Source: Agrypnia vestita (taxonomy: Eukaryota; Arthropoda; Insecta; Trichoptera; Phryganeidae). From it: DNA of 64,000 nt. The stretch spans positions 1-64,000 of the forward strand of contig JADDOH010000488.1 in assembly GCA_016648135.1 (NCBI GenBank), written 5' to 3'. The position numbers and the translations under genes are program-made. Below are positions 10,001 to 22,000 of this stretch, piece by piece. The notes under the pieces were generated by a model, which had not been told where the DNA came from, searched no databases, and saw only the letters and a list, made by a program, of their open reading frames with translations. Within the stretch, counting starts at the first letter, position 1. The number at the start of each line of letters is the position of its first letter.

Positions 10001-13000
10001 TCATTTTTTTTAACAGTTAAATTTTTTTTTTAATAGTAAAAATAAAATTTTTGACTTTATTCTGGTAGGGGCTATAGAGTGATGTATTGAGAAGGTTTAC
10101 ACAAAAATTTAAATAAATCGGTTTAGTAGAACTTGAGATATCATGTCCGCCAGCTTGAAAAATGTCATTTCTAGAAAAACGCATTTAAAGTTTTAAGTAA
10201 AGTTTCAGTACAGTTTACTTGCATATTTTTAACCGGCAATTCCTGCTTCATACAATGGACCTTTCTCCACTTCAAAATGTTCATTCTCTGAAATTCTTTC
10301 TTGTAGACGAGCGGCATTTGAAGCATCCGAAGCTCGGATTTCAGAGCGTTCGATCTGAACTTCGTCCCGTTTCCCAGCGAACGCACGGGCTTCTGGACCA
10401 ATGGTGATTCCCATAACGTTCAGTATTTTTAGAATGGGTATAAACCTTCAATGAAAATACCAACAGCGAGAAAAATACCAATTTCAATGGTCCGCGTTCC
10501 TGCATTATGTGTTTCAGAGCAAAAGTCCATATTAAAGAATTCAACGATTTTTATATTTTGACGTATAACGAAAATGTTATATTTTGCTTACATGTAGAAC
10601 ACAGAATTAATAATGATAGAGATGTAAAATTAGATAAAAATTCTAAAATGCAATAGCCGTAATTTTTTTCTATTATAACTTCTTCGTCACCCGATCTTTT
10701 CAATTTTGCTGCGGATGCACTAGTGAAACTTATTTCTTCTTCTACAGTATGTTGAATACCTCTTAATTGTCTTTTCGTCTTTCTATATGCACGCTTAGCA
10801 CCGTATATATTTTGAACTGTTTTATCCATTTTACACAAAAACTATAATATTCACTCAAAATATTCGCAGAGAACGCACGTCAACGATGTTTAAAGATTGA
10901 CTCGATACTAACCTGAACTAAATAGAAGAATGAAAAGATTTCAAAAAAATACGTTAATATGACCTTCAGTTAAATAAAATTATTTAGGTATAGTATATAA
11001 GAAAGGTTTTATAAGGTAATCCATCCGCAGGTAGACGGCAACGTCGCTACCTCTATTGTTCGATTTGGTCCAGTTACGCGCCGCGCCATCGAAATAGCTG
11101 TATCTCAGTAAATAATTGGAATTTTGAAAAATTCTTTTGAGGGCATAATTCTGAATGTCTAAACTTACGAATTATACAAAAAAAAATTTTTTGATTTTTT
11201 AAAATTTCTAGACTAGAATACCCCCTTAACTAAAATAAAAAAAATAATAAATGAATCTGAAATTTAAACGGTTTATTACGATCTTACAACTATTAAGATA
11301 ATATTACAATAATATTTACCAATGCCGCAGCACCACACCCCACGTACGCGCGAATCAAAACATGACTGAAATCGGAGATCGGCAATCTTCGTTAAAATAC
11401 GAATCGACGATTGGCAATCAAACGGTTAAATCACCTTATTGTGTACAATTATTATTGGAGTCATAGTCACCATCAAAGTTATTATTGCTTCCCATTTGCT
11501 TGGAAGATGGTTGATTCCTCAGCCGAAGAGTGTCCTAATGGCGCAACTTACTTCCCAGGGCCTGCTCATCGAAACCCAAGTGATCCGAACACAGTGAAGG
11601 TCAGGATCCGCGATAACTCGTAGTGTCACGATCATGAAATGCAATGCGCGTAAACTGAATGCCCTAATGGAAAGGTCCAACATGACGCATTTTTGAATTT
11701 ATTTTCTCTCAGGCTTCGGCGTAAACGCGGCTGCGCAGAGTGGGACGTGCATCAAGTACGCCCCTGTTTCTGGCACGGACGTGATGGTGAAGAATGGACA
11801 CACGCAGAACATTAACACGCTGCACCACTGCATCACGTGCATGAAGGTAAGAAGCCTGCGTAGATGTAGACAAACGAAATTAAGGGTTCCGCGTTGTAAA
11901 TAAGTATTTAGGGTTTATTTATTTAAGTCTCACAGAGACAACGGAATATAGGGTGTACCAGAGCTAGCAGCTGTAACTTGGCCGGTAGATTCCTGCTGAT
12001 GTTATGAGTATAAAATATTCAAGCAACCATGGCCGTTGATATTGCATATCTCCATAACTATTGATATTAGGTCATGTTTGCTTGAACATTTTAGACTCAT
12101 AACATAGGCAGGAATCTACCAGCCAAGTTTCTGCTGCTACCTCTGGTACACCCTGTATATGGTGGCTTCAGGGCTTACGACGTGTTTTAGCTGGCTTAAG
12201 TGATCACTTATAAATATACAATATTTATAAATATAATTTTTTTTTATTATAGTAGTATCGAAACAAATAAATTTTTAATATTCCATATGTTTTACAGATA
12301 ATGATTCAGGAATATCAAAAAAAGCAAACTTCGATGTTGTTTATCTCTATAACTGTCGACATTTCACCCAAGGTGTAAAGAATATTTTTTATTCAAAATT
12401 GAACGAGGAAGATTTCATATAACAGTATATACAATGTGTTTTTTAAAAGATTGTTTAGAATATGATTATTCCCAAATATTTTATCATGTCCAACATTTTT
12501 AGTGTGTGTAGTACACAAAAGTTTTGGTCATTGGATAATATACCATTGCAACATCTTTCGCTGTCCATTCAGGAATACGAAGCCAAGTCGCTGGAGGAGC
12601 TGCGGCTGGAGGACTACGCGGCCAACCGCAAGGGCGGCGGTGCGGCCACCATGATGGGCGGGGGCGGCTTCGGCCAGCAGGCCGCCCAGCCCGGCCAGGC
12701 TGGCGGGCTGTTCAACCAGCCCGACAAGCCGCTCTTCGGGCAGACCAACACGGGTAAGGTGAATAGTCGTACCGTGGACTTTCCCAACAGAATATTCAGC
12801 CATTTTACCTCGAACGATGATATGACATTCAGATTTTCATGCCTGTTAGAAACATCATATTGATGGTTCCTACTTATAGTGTCGAATCTGCAAAAATTAT
12901 TTTTTCATTACTATTTTAAATCACCCAATTTTCGATAAGTTTAAAAAAAAAAAATTAATTTTCATTTCATTCAAAATCATATTGTAACGAGCTGTTCGTT

Positions 13001-16000
13001 GACATTTGACAGTTCCATAGAAAAGTGTCACATGCGCAGAACGGCGGGCCGGTATGCCCAGTGGTTGAAATAAGAACTAACATGATTAAATAAATAGCGA
13101 AGAAATGGAAGGGTTCTTACCTGAGTAGAAAAACAAAAGAGAGCTGTTCTTTTGTGTTTGAATAGAAAATAGCAGTAGTATTGCGTTGCGAGCGATTGTA
13201 AAATGTGAGAGATAATGTACAAGCGATAATAAAAGATTTATTTTACGAGTTGTGCCATTTCATTTTTCGAGCGAGCCACGCCACGTAACAATTGGCGTCA
13301 GAAGCGGGATTCGGGAGATTTTTATGAAATCAACGTGAAGATCGTGGCACAGGAAGAAATGGCAACCATGGAGGAATTTTCGGATGCGGAATGCGATATG
13401 ATAATAAAGATGCTGGAAGAACTGGAGCGGAAACGCCAAGAAGACAAGGAAGAACAGGAGCGGAAACGCCAAGAAGACAAAGAGGAACAGCAGCAAAAAT
13501 TGGGAATGTTGTTGGACGTCAAATTAGGAAGCATCAAGGAGCTTAGGGAAAGTGTTGACAAGCAACAAAAAGAATTGCAGATCACTAAACTGGATGTCAA
13601 TAATCTTCAAGAAGATATCAAGAATCTTCGACAAGACGTAAAACGTGACGCTGAAAAGACACAACATGAAATCGAGAAACTTCGGGATGAAATAAGAAAT
13701 TGCCAGAAGGTTCAGGTGGCGATGGAAAATGCAGTCGAGGACCAGGTGATGATGGAAAATGTGGCCAAGGACCAGGTGGCGATGAAAAATGCAGCCGAGG
13801 ACCAGGTAACGATGGAAAATGCGTCTGAGGACCAGGTGGCGGTGGAAAATACGGCCGAGGACCAGGTGACGACGGAAAATGCGGCTGAGGACCAGGTGGC
13901 GGTGGAAAATGCGGCCGAGGACCAGGTGACGACGGAAAATGCGACTGAGGACCAGGTGACGATGGAAAATGTGGCTGAGGACCAGTTTGCGATGGACCTC
14001 AGCAATACTGTGTTCGACGCCGAGCAGCACGAGTTCACCGAACTCAAGATACAGGAGGACATGGAGCCCTGGCCCTTCTGCGTAGTCACCGTGGAGGACA
14101 AGCCCATGGTGCAAGCAGGGTACAAAGGGGAGAACAAGAAACTCTCTCCCGATGAAATTAGTCCCATGGTGTTGGACGAGATGGAACAGACGACCGAAGC
14201 ATACGTGGACCAGAGTGTGAAGGAAGCAGTTCTGGCTATGACAGATTACTTCAGTGACTCTCAGCGACAAGCTATCAGGAATGTGGTCAGGATAGTCAAG
14301 CTCAACGTGCTGCAGATCATCAACGAGCTCACTGTGGCGGCGCGGGCTTACGGGTTCAACACAAATTCAATGGGCAAGCGTAGCGTGCTCATCTTTGACC
14401 CAGGTGGATGGAACTTCGAAGTATCGATCTGGAGTGCTAATCATTTTTGTTGAGGATTTAAAAAAAATGTTCGAGGAAGCAGAGAGGTTCCGTCCTACGA
14501 AGAAGCGAATTGAGGCACGAGAAAATGAATCGATGACGATTGAGATAGATGTGAGAACACGCGCTCGTGTATTGGAGTGTGGCAGCATGGGAATTTGGAG
14601 ATCTCATGGGGACAACAATGATCCTGTTCGGGGCGAACAGTATTGAGAGAGGGAGGCTGTGTAACGAGCTGTTCGTTGACATTTGACAGTTCCATAGAAA
14701 AGTGTCACATGCGCAGAACGGCGGGCCGGTATGCCAAGTGGTTGAAATAAGAACTAACATGATTAAATAAATAGCGAAGAAATGGAAGGGTTCTTACCTG
14801 AGTAGAAAAACAAAAGAGAGCTGTTCTTTTGTGTTTGAATAAAAAATAGCAGTAGTATTGCGTTGCGAGCGATTGTAAAATGTTAGAGATAATGTACAAG
14901 CGATAATAAAAGATTTATTTTACGAGTTGTGCCATTTCATTTTTCGAGCGAGCCACGCCACGTAACAATATATTCTACGCTATTCTGAAAAAAGCAATAT
15001 TGGGATGTCAGATCTTTATTATATCCAACACTTAATAGACAAAAATTAAAATAAAAAATGAACGAGAGTAGGTATACGTCATTATTCGTCGTACTTAAAT
15101 AAGAAGATTTGTATATTTTCACATATCTCTCTCAAAGTAAAAATCTTTATTTGCGATGTCCGATTTCTCCGGTCTGGTCTGACAGCCGCCCTCCACCGCA
15201 AACGTAACCTCACAATTCTCATATTTCGACTAAAATTACATCAAATGGCAAAATTGTCATTGTCATGTTGGATCATAGAAAGGAGAACTATTGTTGGACT
15301 CTATTTATATTTGACGTTTGACGGACAACCGTTGTGTGCTTTTTTCTACGTCTCGTTTATTTTATTTTTATTCTTGTCTATTAAGTGTCGGGGTAAAGAT
15401 CTGACATCCCAATATTAATATTTTCAGAATAGCACAGAATAAAGGATTTTTTTTTTGTTTTTAACATTATCCGAAAATACAGATAAATTAGATGGTTTAA
15501 GGCCAGGTTGCGCCATTTAAAGTAAAGGTTAAAAAAAGTTACTCAAGTAACTTTTTTTTTTACTAAAACGGGTTGCGCCTTCGATGGTAAAAAATATTTT
15601 ACTCGCCAAAGTACATACATGAGTAACTTTTTTTACTCTCCAATATCAGTGGGTAAAGGTAAAACCGTTGGTAAAAAAAATGGCCGTCCTCTCACAGCTG
15701 ATTTAAAAATGTGACATTTGTCCATATCGGTACTTGTCATTTGAATTTTGTCACTGTCATTGTCATATTGAAATTTGTAAACATTAAAACGAATCTTTTA
15801 ATTTCGCGTTATTTTAACGATGGTTTGACGTTTGTCTGGTTTGTTTCATAGAATAGGGTGGTTTGTTTGAACTTGTTTTGAACCGCAATAGTACATATTG
15901 CCAGTGGTAAAACACTGAAATAAATCAAATTTCGTAGACATATGCGGTATTTGAGGTTTATTCCGCTTGGCACCCTATTAGCCTTATTATATTGGTTTGA

Positions 16001-19000
16001 CAGTGGTAAAAAAGACGTTTGTGCAATCCGAAATCGAGTTTAATCTCAGCTGATGGTATAAAAAGTTACTCGGGTTGATTTTACTCGAGTAAAATTTACT
16101 TCAGAATATTAAATTTTCGCAGATTCGACAGTATACGTAGGGGTAGTCCATATGTCGCATTAGTGGTGATTATGTGCGGTGTAAGGTAGTGACCTCTTCA
16201 GTTAAGAGTGTCGTAGAGTAGAATCAGATCATTGATTAATCAAATAAATTCTTTGAAATTACAGCCTTCGGCCAGCCGTCTACCTCGACTGCGGGTGGCC
16301 TGTTCGGGAAACCGGCCACGACGGGATTCGGAGCTCAGCCAGCCGCCGGTGAGAGTCAAATCATTACGTAGATAGATATCCTAGTGGTCAATTCGTTTTA
16401 TGATAACTCAGCCCGTCCGCACATCTGTCACCATTCGAAAGCACGCGTTCTGAGACATGAGAAGTTTTTTGTTCTCTTAATCCATTTAATGTGTGTTAAG
16501 CATTAAAGGTGATACAAGGTGATACTTGCACATCATGTGACAAATTATCATTAAAAAACATGTTAATATTTCTTGTACTCGTAGCAGTTGGGTGTCATAA
16601 TTGACAGCAATCTAAAATGTAAAGAGCAAATATATTCCACAGTCACTAGGATGAGTAAACTCATATACCTATCTTATCAATAAACATGTTGTAGGTGGTA
16701 TACTTTGCGTTTGCCCAGTCCATTTTACAGTACGGTATAGTTGGCTGGGGCGGGACCTTTGAGACTAATACAGTAAAAGCTCTTTAATACGAAATTCAGG
16801 GGACCGAAATTAAAAAAAAAATTGATTTTCAAATTAGGAAAGTATAATTAGTAGGAAGTTTTTAAACCATCAACACACTTTCTAAACATTTATTTGGGCA
16901 ATGTTGCATTCATTTTTGTCAGTTCTTTCAATAAAATTAAAATGAATTACCTTGATATGTGATCTTGAGCCATCAATTCAATTTTAAAATAGAAAAAATG
17001 AAAACAGCAAATATTGTACATCACTTGACTGCGCTTTTCAATTTTGGCACGATTTTTTAGAATTGTTGAAACAGTCGAATTGGCGATACCATATTTCTTC
17101 GCAATCTTGCCCTTCTTCTCAATTTTCCTGTCCACGTCTTTAATCAAATCCATTTTCATCGAAATAGTTAACGTTTTGTATGCGCTGCGAACTGACAATT
17201 TGAAACTAAACACTAGTCAAAATAAAATGCGAAAATAACTAAAATTTAACACGTGAGCGCAATAAAATACCTAATATAATAAATAACACAAAATATATTA
17301 AAATCGTAAATAGAGAGACTAAAATATCGAAAGTTTTCACGGTAATCACAAATAACAGCATAAAAAAGATTCAATGAAAAAATGTTTTCGCGCGATACGA
17401 CTAGAAGAATATATTTTCAATTTTAGTAAAACACAAAGATGTACCTAACAATTTAAAACTTCAAACTGGCGTGCAAGATGACAACTAATCTCGTCTTTTG
17501 GCGGGATATCATAAAACGGGAGGCATAAAACATTCCTAATCCCTAACCGGCATGCGCGGCGCCGGCCGGCACATGCCGGTTAGGGATGCATTGAAATCAC
17601 TAGCAATTGTTAACATTTACACAAATAACTTCGTGTCAAATTTCATAATTTTGTCTGAAATTTTTTTCATATTTGGAATTAGCCATTTTTTCAAATTATA
17701 GGAAGCATTTTGTATGAAAATCATTTGAGGGGGGTGAAATATGATTAAATTTTTCGAATTATACCGAATTTCGAATTACAGTTGTTTGTATTAACGAGCT
17801 TTTACTGTATACTGCCAGTGGAAATAGTTCAGGGAGAAATTATCAAAGGGATTTTGAGAAACTTTTCAACATTTTTAACGTCCTAAATATTATTAATGAG
17901 TTAAAGTTGTTATTACGCTCGTTAGACATTTTTAACTGTAAATAGTTTTGGATATTTTATACGAACCGTATGTTTTTCCGAGAAGCGAATCTCGATGTTC
18001 GTTGAATACTTATTCTACGTCATCAGGAAGACGACCTTTACCTGCGGAGGTGGAGGTCGGACCTAATCAGTCCGAACTTCACCTCCTCAGATAAAGGTCG
18101 TCCTCCTGATGACGTTGAATAAGTATTTAACGAAACGTCGAGATTCGCTTCTCGGAAATACATACAGTTCGTATCCAAAACTAATATCCAAAAATAAATA
18201 CCCAAAATATCCAAATATCCAAAACTATTCACAGTTAAATATATCCTAAATATTAATCAAATTTATCAAAAATTTGCAAAAAAGCACATCTCGAAAATAG
18301 AGGGAATCAAAAATTTTGATTGAAGACCCTTCCATAAATTCGAAGGTAACTCAACATTTTCGATTACTGCCGCCACACATGACAAATTGGAAAAAAAATG
18401 AGTCGTATTTTGGTTGAATGCAATAACTTTGGTTCGACATATTAAAATAAAATAAAATAAGTCAACTTTGTATTAAACTACAATTTACTAATTACTCAAG
18501 CTTAAGTCAAGTAAAACCGGTTGGCTTTAGTAATTAGTAAATCGTGGTTTTATACAAAGTTGACGTGTTTTTATTTTAAGAACGATATGTTTTTTTTTCT
18601 CAAGTGAAAACAGCATATACGTGAATATCGGGTACTTTAATAATAGAAATAGTGCATTCTTTGCATTAGCATAGTAAATGTTGCGTTTTCGAATTGACGT
18701 TTCATAAAATTAACAGACTTTTTAACGAGGTTTATGATTGCGAATTACGCAATTGCATTGCGTTTACATTTTTTTTTGTACCTTGAATTTCAAATTGACT
18801 ATTGTAATATATTACCTTTAGATGCAATTTAGAAATACACTGGTAAACAAATTTTCATGTTTCATTATGGCAACCCCATGCTGATGACTATTGCAATCTT
18901 TTTTCCAGGCACCGGTTTCTCGTTCGGCGCCAACACAACCAACCAGTCTACCCCTCTCTTCGGAGCCACCAAGCCATTCTCCACCCCGGGTGTGGGGCTG

Positions 19001-22000
19001 TTCGGGGCCCCGGCCACGCAGGCGCAGCCCACCCCCTTCTCCACGCAGCCTTCCTCCGGATTCGGGGCCTTCGGAGCACCGCAACAGGTAAATCTAATGA
19101 CATCCCTTCTTGTGCCCTTGTGGAACAGCTCTGCAGTAGACTGGCCGAGATGTTCTCCTTCTTCCAGGGCCTCGACTTCCGGCAATCTTTTCCTGCATTG
19201 TCTCCTACCTTCTCTAGATGTCTCATCCCATGTCCGAGATATTCGAGCCTTTAGATTACTTCTTTTTCTTTCAGAATATTTTGCGTATGTCCAAATTTTT
19301 CAGAACAGAACTGGATTTTTTTCACAGGGACATCATTAATCAATCAATGTATATTATAGATGTCTGTACAATTTACAAAACTGTATTTTTATCGTAAAGT
19401 AGGTATAGAAGTCTTTTGGCTTACGACCTATCGTACAGCTGGCTTAAGTGATCACTTTATACAATGTAACGTTCGCCATTTCCACCCATGATAGAATATC
19501 ATGTCTATTAATTTTTGGAAGTTGTATATACAGTAAAAGCTCATTAATACAAACAACTATAATTCGAAATTCGGTATAATTTGAAAAATTTAATGATATT
19601 TTATCCCCCTCAAATGAATTTTCATACAAAATGCTTCCTATAAATTCTAAAAAATGTCTAATTCCAAATACGAAAAAAATTTCAGACCAAATTATGAAAT
19701 TTGACACAAAAGCCATTTGTGTAAATGTTAACATTTTCTCACCATTTGCTAGTGTTTTTATACCTGCGCTGACGGAAATGACCGCTCACAGGCCTTTGAT
19801 CATCTATATGACAGTAATAAAAGTCATAAAACATCCCCAACTGGCCGGTGGCCGCGCGCACAGGGTAAGGCTGTTTAAGGGTACGCGCGCACACTGCGGG
19901 TAAGGCTGTTTAAGGGTACGCGCGCACACTGCGGCATAGCGCACAGGGTAAGGCTGTTTAAGGGTACGCGCGCACACTGCGGGTAAGGCTGTTTAAGGGT
20001 ACGCGCGCACACTGCGGCATAATGTCGCACCGCAGTGTTGTAACAAAGGCTTTTGAATCGTAGTGCGCGCACTTAGCGGCAAAATAACGCAGCGGCAAAA
20101 AATCTGTAACATCTTACAACTCGCTTGCGGCGCGGCGGTCAGCGGCAAAAAAACGCATCTTTTTAAAGTCATGACCGCGCGCGCTACGCGCTGTTTCGCT
20201 GTGCCATATATTTTATGTGAAAGAACAATGGGCTACAAGCAATAATTCTGCTGATCTAGATGAAGATTTTAATATTGAAATGCTAATTACGGAAGTTGAA
20301 AGAAGACCATCATTGTATGATATCACTTCAAAAGAATATGGTGATAGAAACATTAAACATTTCTGAATGGAGTATTTTTATATGTGATAGAAGGTCCAAC
20401 TAGTTTTAAAAGTTCATAAAAACATTCTTTATTCATTCGATAATATTGGAAGAATTTTTCGTTAAGTTCACCAAATATTTTAAAGAACTGCCCGTAAATG
20501 ATCAGCGGCATTATGCCGTAGCGCGCGTGTCTGCTGTTTTCGCCGCGTGTCAAAATGTCGCAGGTTTTTTCGCCGCGCGGCGAAAAGACGCTAGTGCGCG
20601 CGGACCCTTATGACTGCTGTTTTATGATATCCCGCCAAAAGACGAGATTAGTTTAAGTTTCGTCGCCAGTTTTGGAGTTTTAAATTGTTATATCTTTGTG
20701 TTTTATTAAGATTGAAAATATATCGCGTGAAAACATTATGTCATTGACTTTTTTTTGTGCTTTTATCTGTTTCTATGAAAATGGATTTGATTAAAGACGT
20801 GGACAGAAAAATTGAGAAATAAGGGCAAGATTGCGTAAAATATGGTATCGCCAATTCGACTGTTTCAACAATTCTAAAAAATCGCGCCATAATTGAAAAG
20901 CGCAGTGAAGTGATGCACAATATTTGCTGTTTTCATTTTTTCTGTTTTAAAATTGAATTGATGTCTCAAGATCACATATCAAAGTAAATTATTTTAATTT
21001 TATTGAAACAACTGGCAAAAATGAATGCAATATTGGCCAAATAAATGTGTTTAAAAATACATGTTAAAAAATGCATTTGTTTGTACACTTGGAAATGTTT
21101 AGAAAGTGTGTTGATGGTTTAAAAACTTCCTACTAATTCTACTTCCCTAATTCGAAATTCGAATTTTTTTGTTGAATTTCGGTCCCCTGAATTTCGTATT
21201 AAAGAGCTTTTACTGTATTTTAATTATACGTCACGTTTCACATGTGAGTTGCAAGGATCCTCGCCGTGGCCGGTCACAAAGCTTTTTCATTCCCCTTAAA
21301 TGACCTCAGATGTCGCTAATGAGACATCTATATTGGTTTTGGAGTTTTTTAGCAATATACTTTATCAGTGTAATGAAATTCATCCGAATTTCTAGCATTA
21401 CACTAGGATACACCAGAAATATTATTTCAATTTTTATTTAACTCCTTTTCTTCTTTCTTTTTCTTCATCCATCTGAACCACAACATCTCAACTCGTTCAT
21501 CCGGCTATTTTGAGTATTCTTCTGTAAATCCACTCCTCGAATGCCTCAAGTCACCTTATTCATTTTTTGGTCATCCTTCCATTCCATAGAATAATATGGA
21601 GAACACGTATAGTAGGCCGACGAGCTAAAGGCGACTGAAGTGCGTTGAGGGGGGTCTCATCCCCCCGCATGTCTCTCTGCCTGCTAGCCACCCCTATTTA
21701 GCGCTGTACATGCCTACATCAATTCCAGGAATTCTAGCGGGCATAGTGATTCATACCATAAGTCACTCACCACGCACATCTAGTGCGCATTCGTATTCCT
21801 TACGCTCGACTTCAGTTCTTTGGCTGACTATAGAATCTAACTGTTTGCATTCGTACTCCAAGGTTGAGATCATGACAACAGAATATCTTTTCATTTTTCA
21901 AAATTCGGAAGAAAAACTTCTTGCCCCGGTTACCTTTTTAACTGTCGCTGGAATATGAACTGGTACGCGCTCCCTCTTTTGCTTATCGCGTCACGAAATG

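Larger units (their letters stand above)
9181..11429 (-). mobile_element. piggyBac-type deletion derivative (TTAA-flanked)
   Basis: TTAA at 9181-9184 and 11426-11429 flank matching inverted ends CCGTTTGAGTGCCA and CCGTTTGATTGCCA. Inside, on the minus strand, lie a short N-terminal reading ([10 protein letters not shown] near 9620) and the C-terminal Cys-rich tail of a piggyBac transposase; the catalytic middle is gone. A second TTAA-flanked element (9633-11229) sits within it. Confidence 0.75.
12983..14967 (+). mobile_element. Young LTR retroelement carrying a captured Hsp70 fragment
   Basis: Two 308-bp direct LTRs (12983-13290 and 14660-14967) begin TG and end CA and differ at only about three positions. 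A 4-bp duplication ATAT flanks the element (12979-12982, 14968-14971). After the left LTR, TGGCGTCAGAAGCGGGATTC fits a tRNA-Leu primer site with few changes. A purine tract GAGAGAGGGAGG precedes the right LTR. No protease, RT or integrase is present, so the element is non-autonomous. Confidence 0.9.
17926..18239. repeat. Large foldback palindrome with two hammerhead-like motifs
   Basis: Arms of about 115 bp, 17960-18070 and 18075-18185, are near-perfect reverse complements around a short centre (CTAATCA). The flanking TTTTGGATA also pairs, with an insertion in the right arm. Each arm holds CTGATGACGT and CGA(A)ACGTC blocks. Confidence 0.88.
19864..20608. mobile_element. PIF/Harbinger-type deletion derivative nested in Tigger copy 2
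   Basis: The right end reads GTGCGCGCGGACCCTTA, and the left side repeats AAGGGTACGCGCGCACACTG, its inverted partner. Inside are a + strand MADF-domain start and a minus strand transposase start pointing toward each other. These two genes are typical of Harbinger elements. Most coding sequence between them is lost. Confidence 0.75.
19531..21215 (+). mobile_element. pogo/Tigger-like derivative, copy 2, with nested Harbinger element
   Basis: CAGTAAAAGCTC ends and TA flanks, as in copy 1 but in the opposite orientation. The HTH remnant (20780-20905) reads [15 protein letters not shown], then a stop. A Harbinger-type derivative fills about 19864-20608. Confidence 0.85.

Noticed and set aside
11411..11623. 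70-codon ORF just before exon 3
   Set aside because: No Nup98 similarity and no donor that keeps frame with exon 3; exons 2 and 3 already join in phase.
13524..14270. 248-codon minus-strand ORF with FHRHLVL repeats
   Set aside because: Antisense shadow of the decapeptide tandem repeat in the LTR element; the plus frame has recognisable Hsp70 homology.
18865..19226. Several ORFs over exon 6 on both strands
   Set aside because: Shadows of a GC-rich FG-repeat exon; only the spliced frame matches Nup98.
19864..20029. CRISPR-like array
   Set aside because: Units are tandem and irregular (35/48 bp) without unique spacers; eukaryotic element end amplification.
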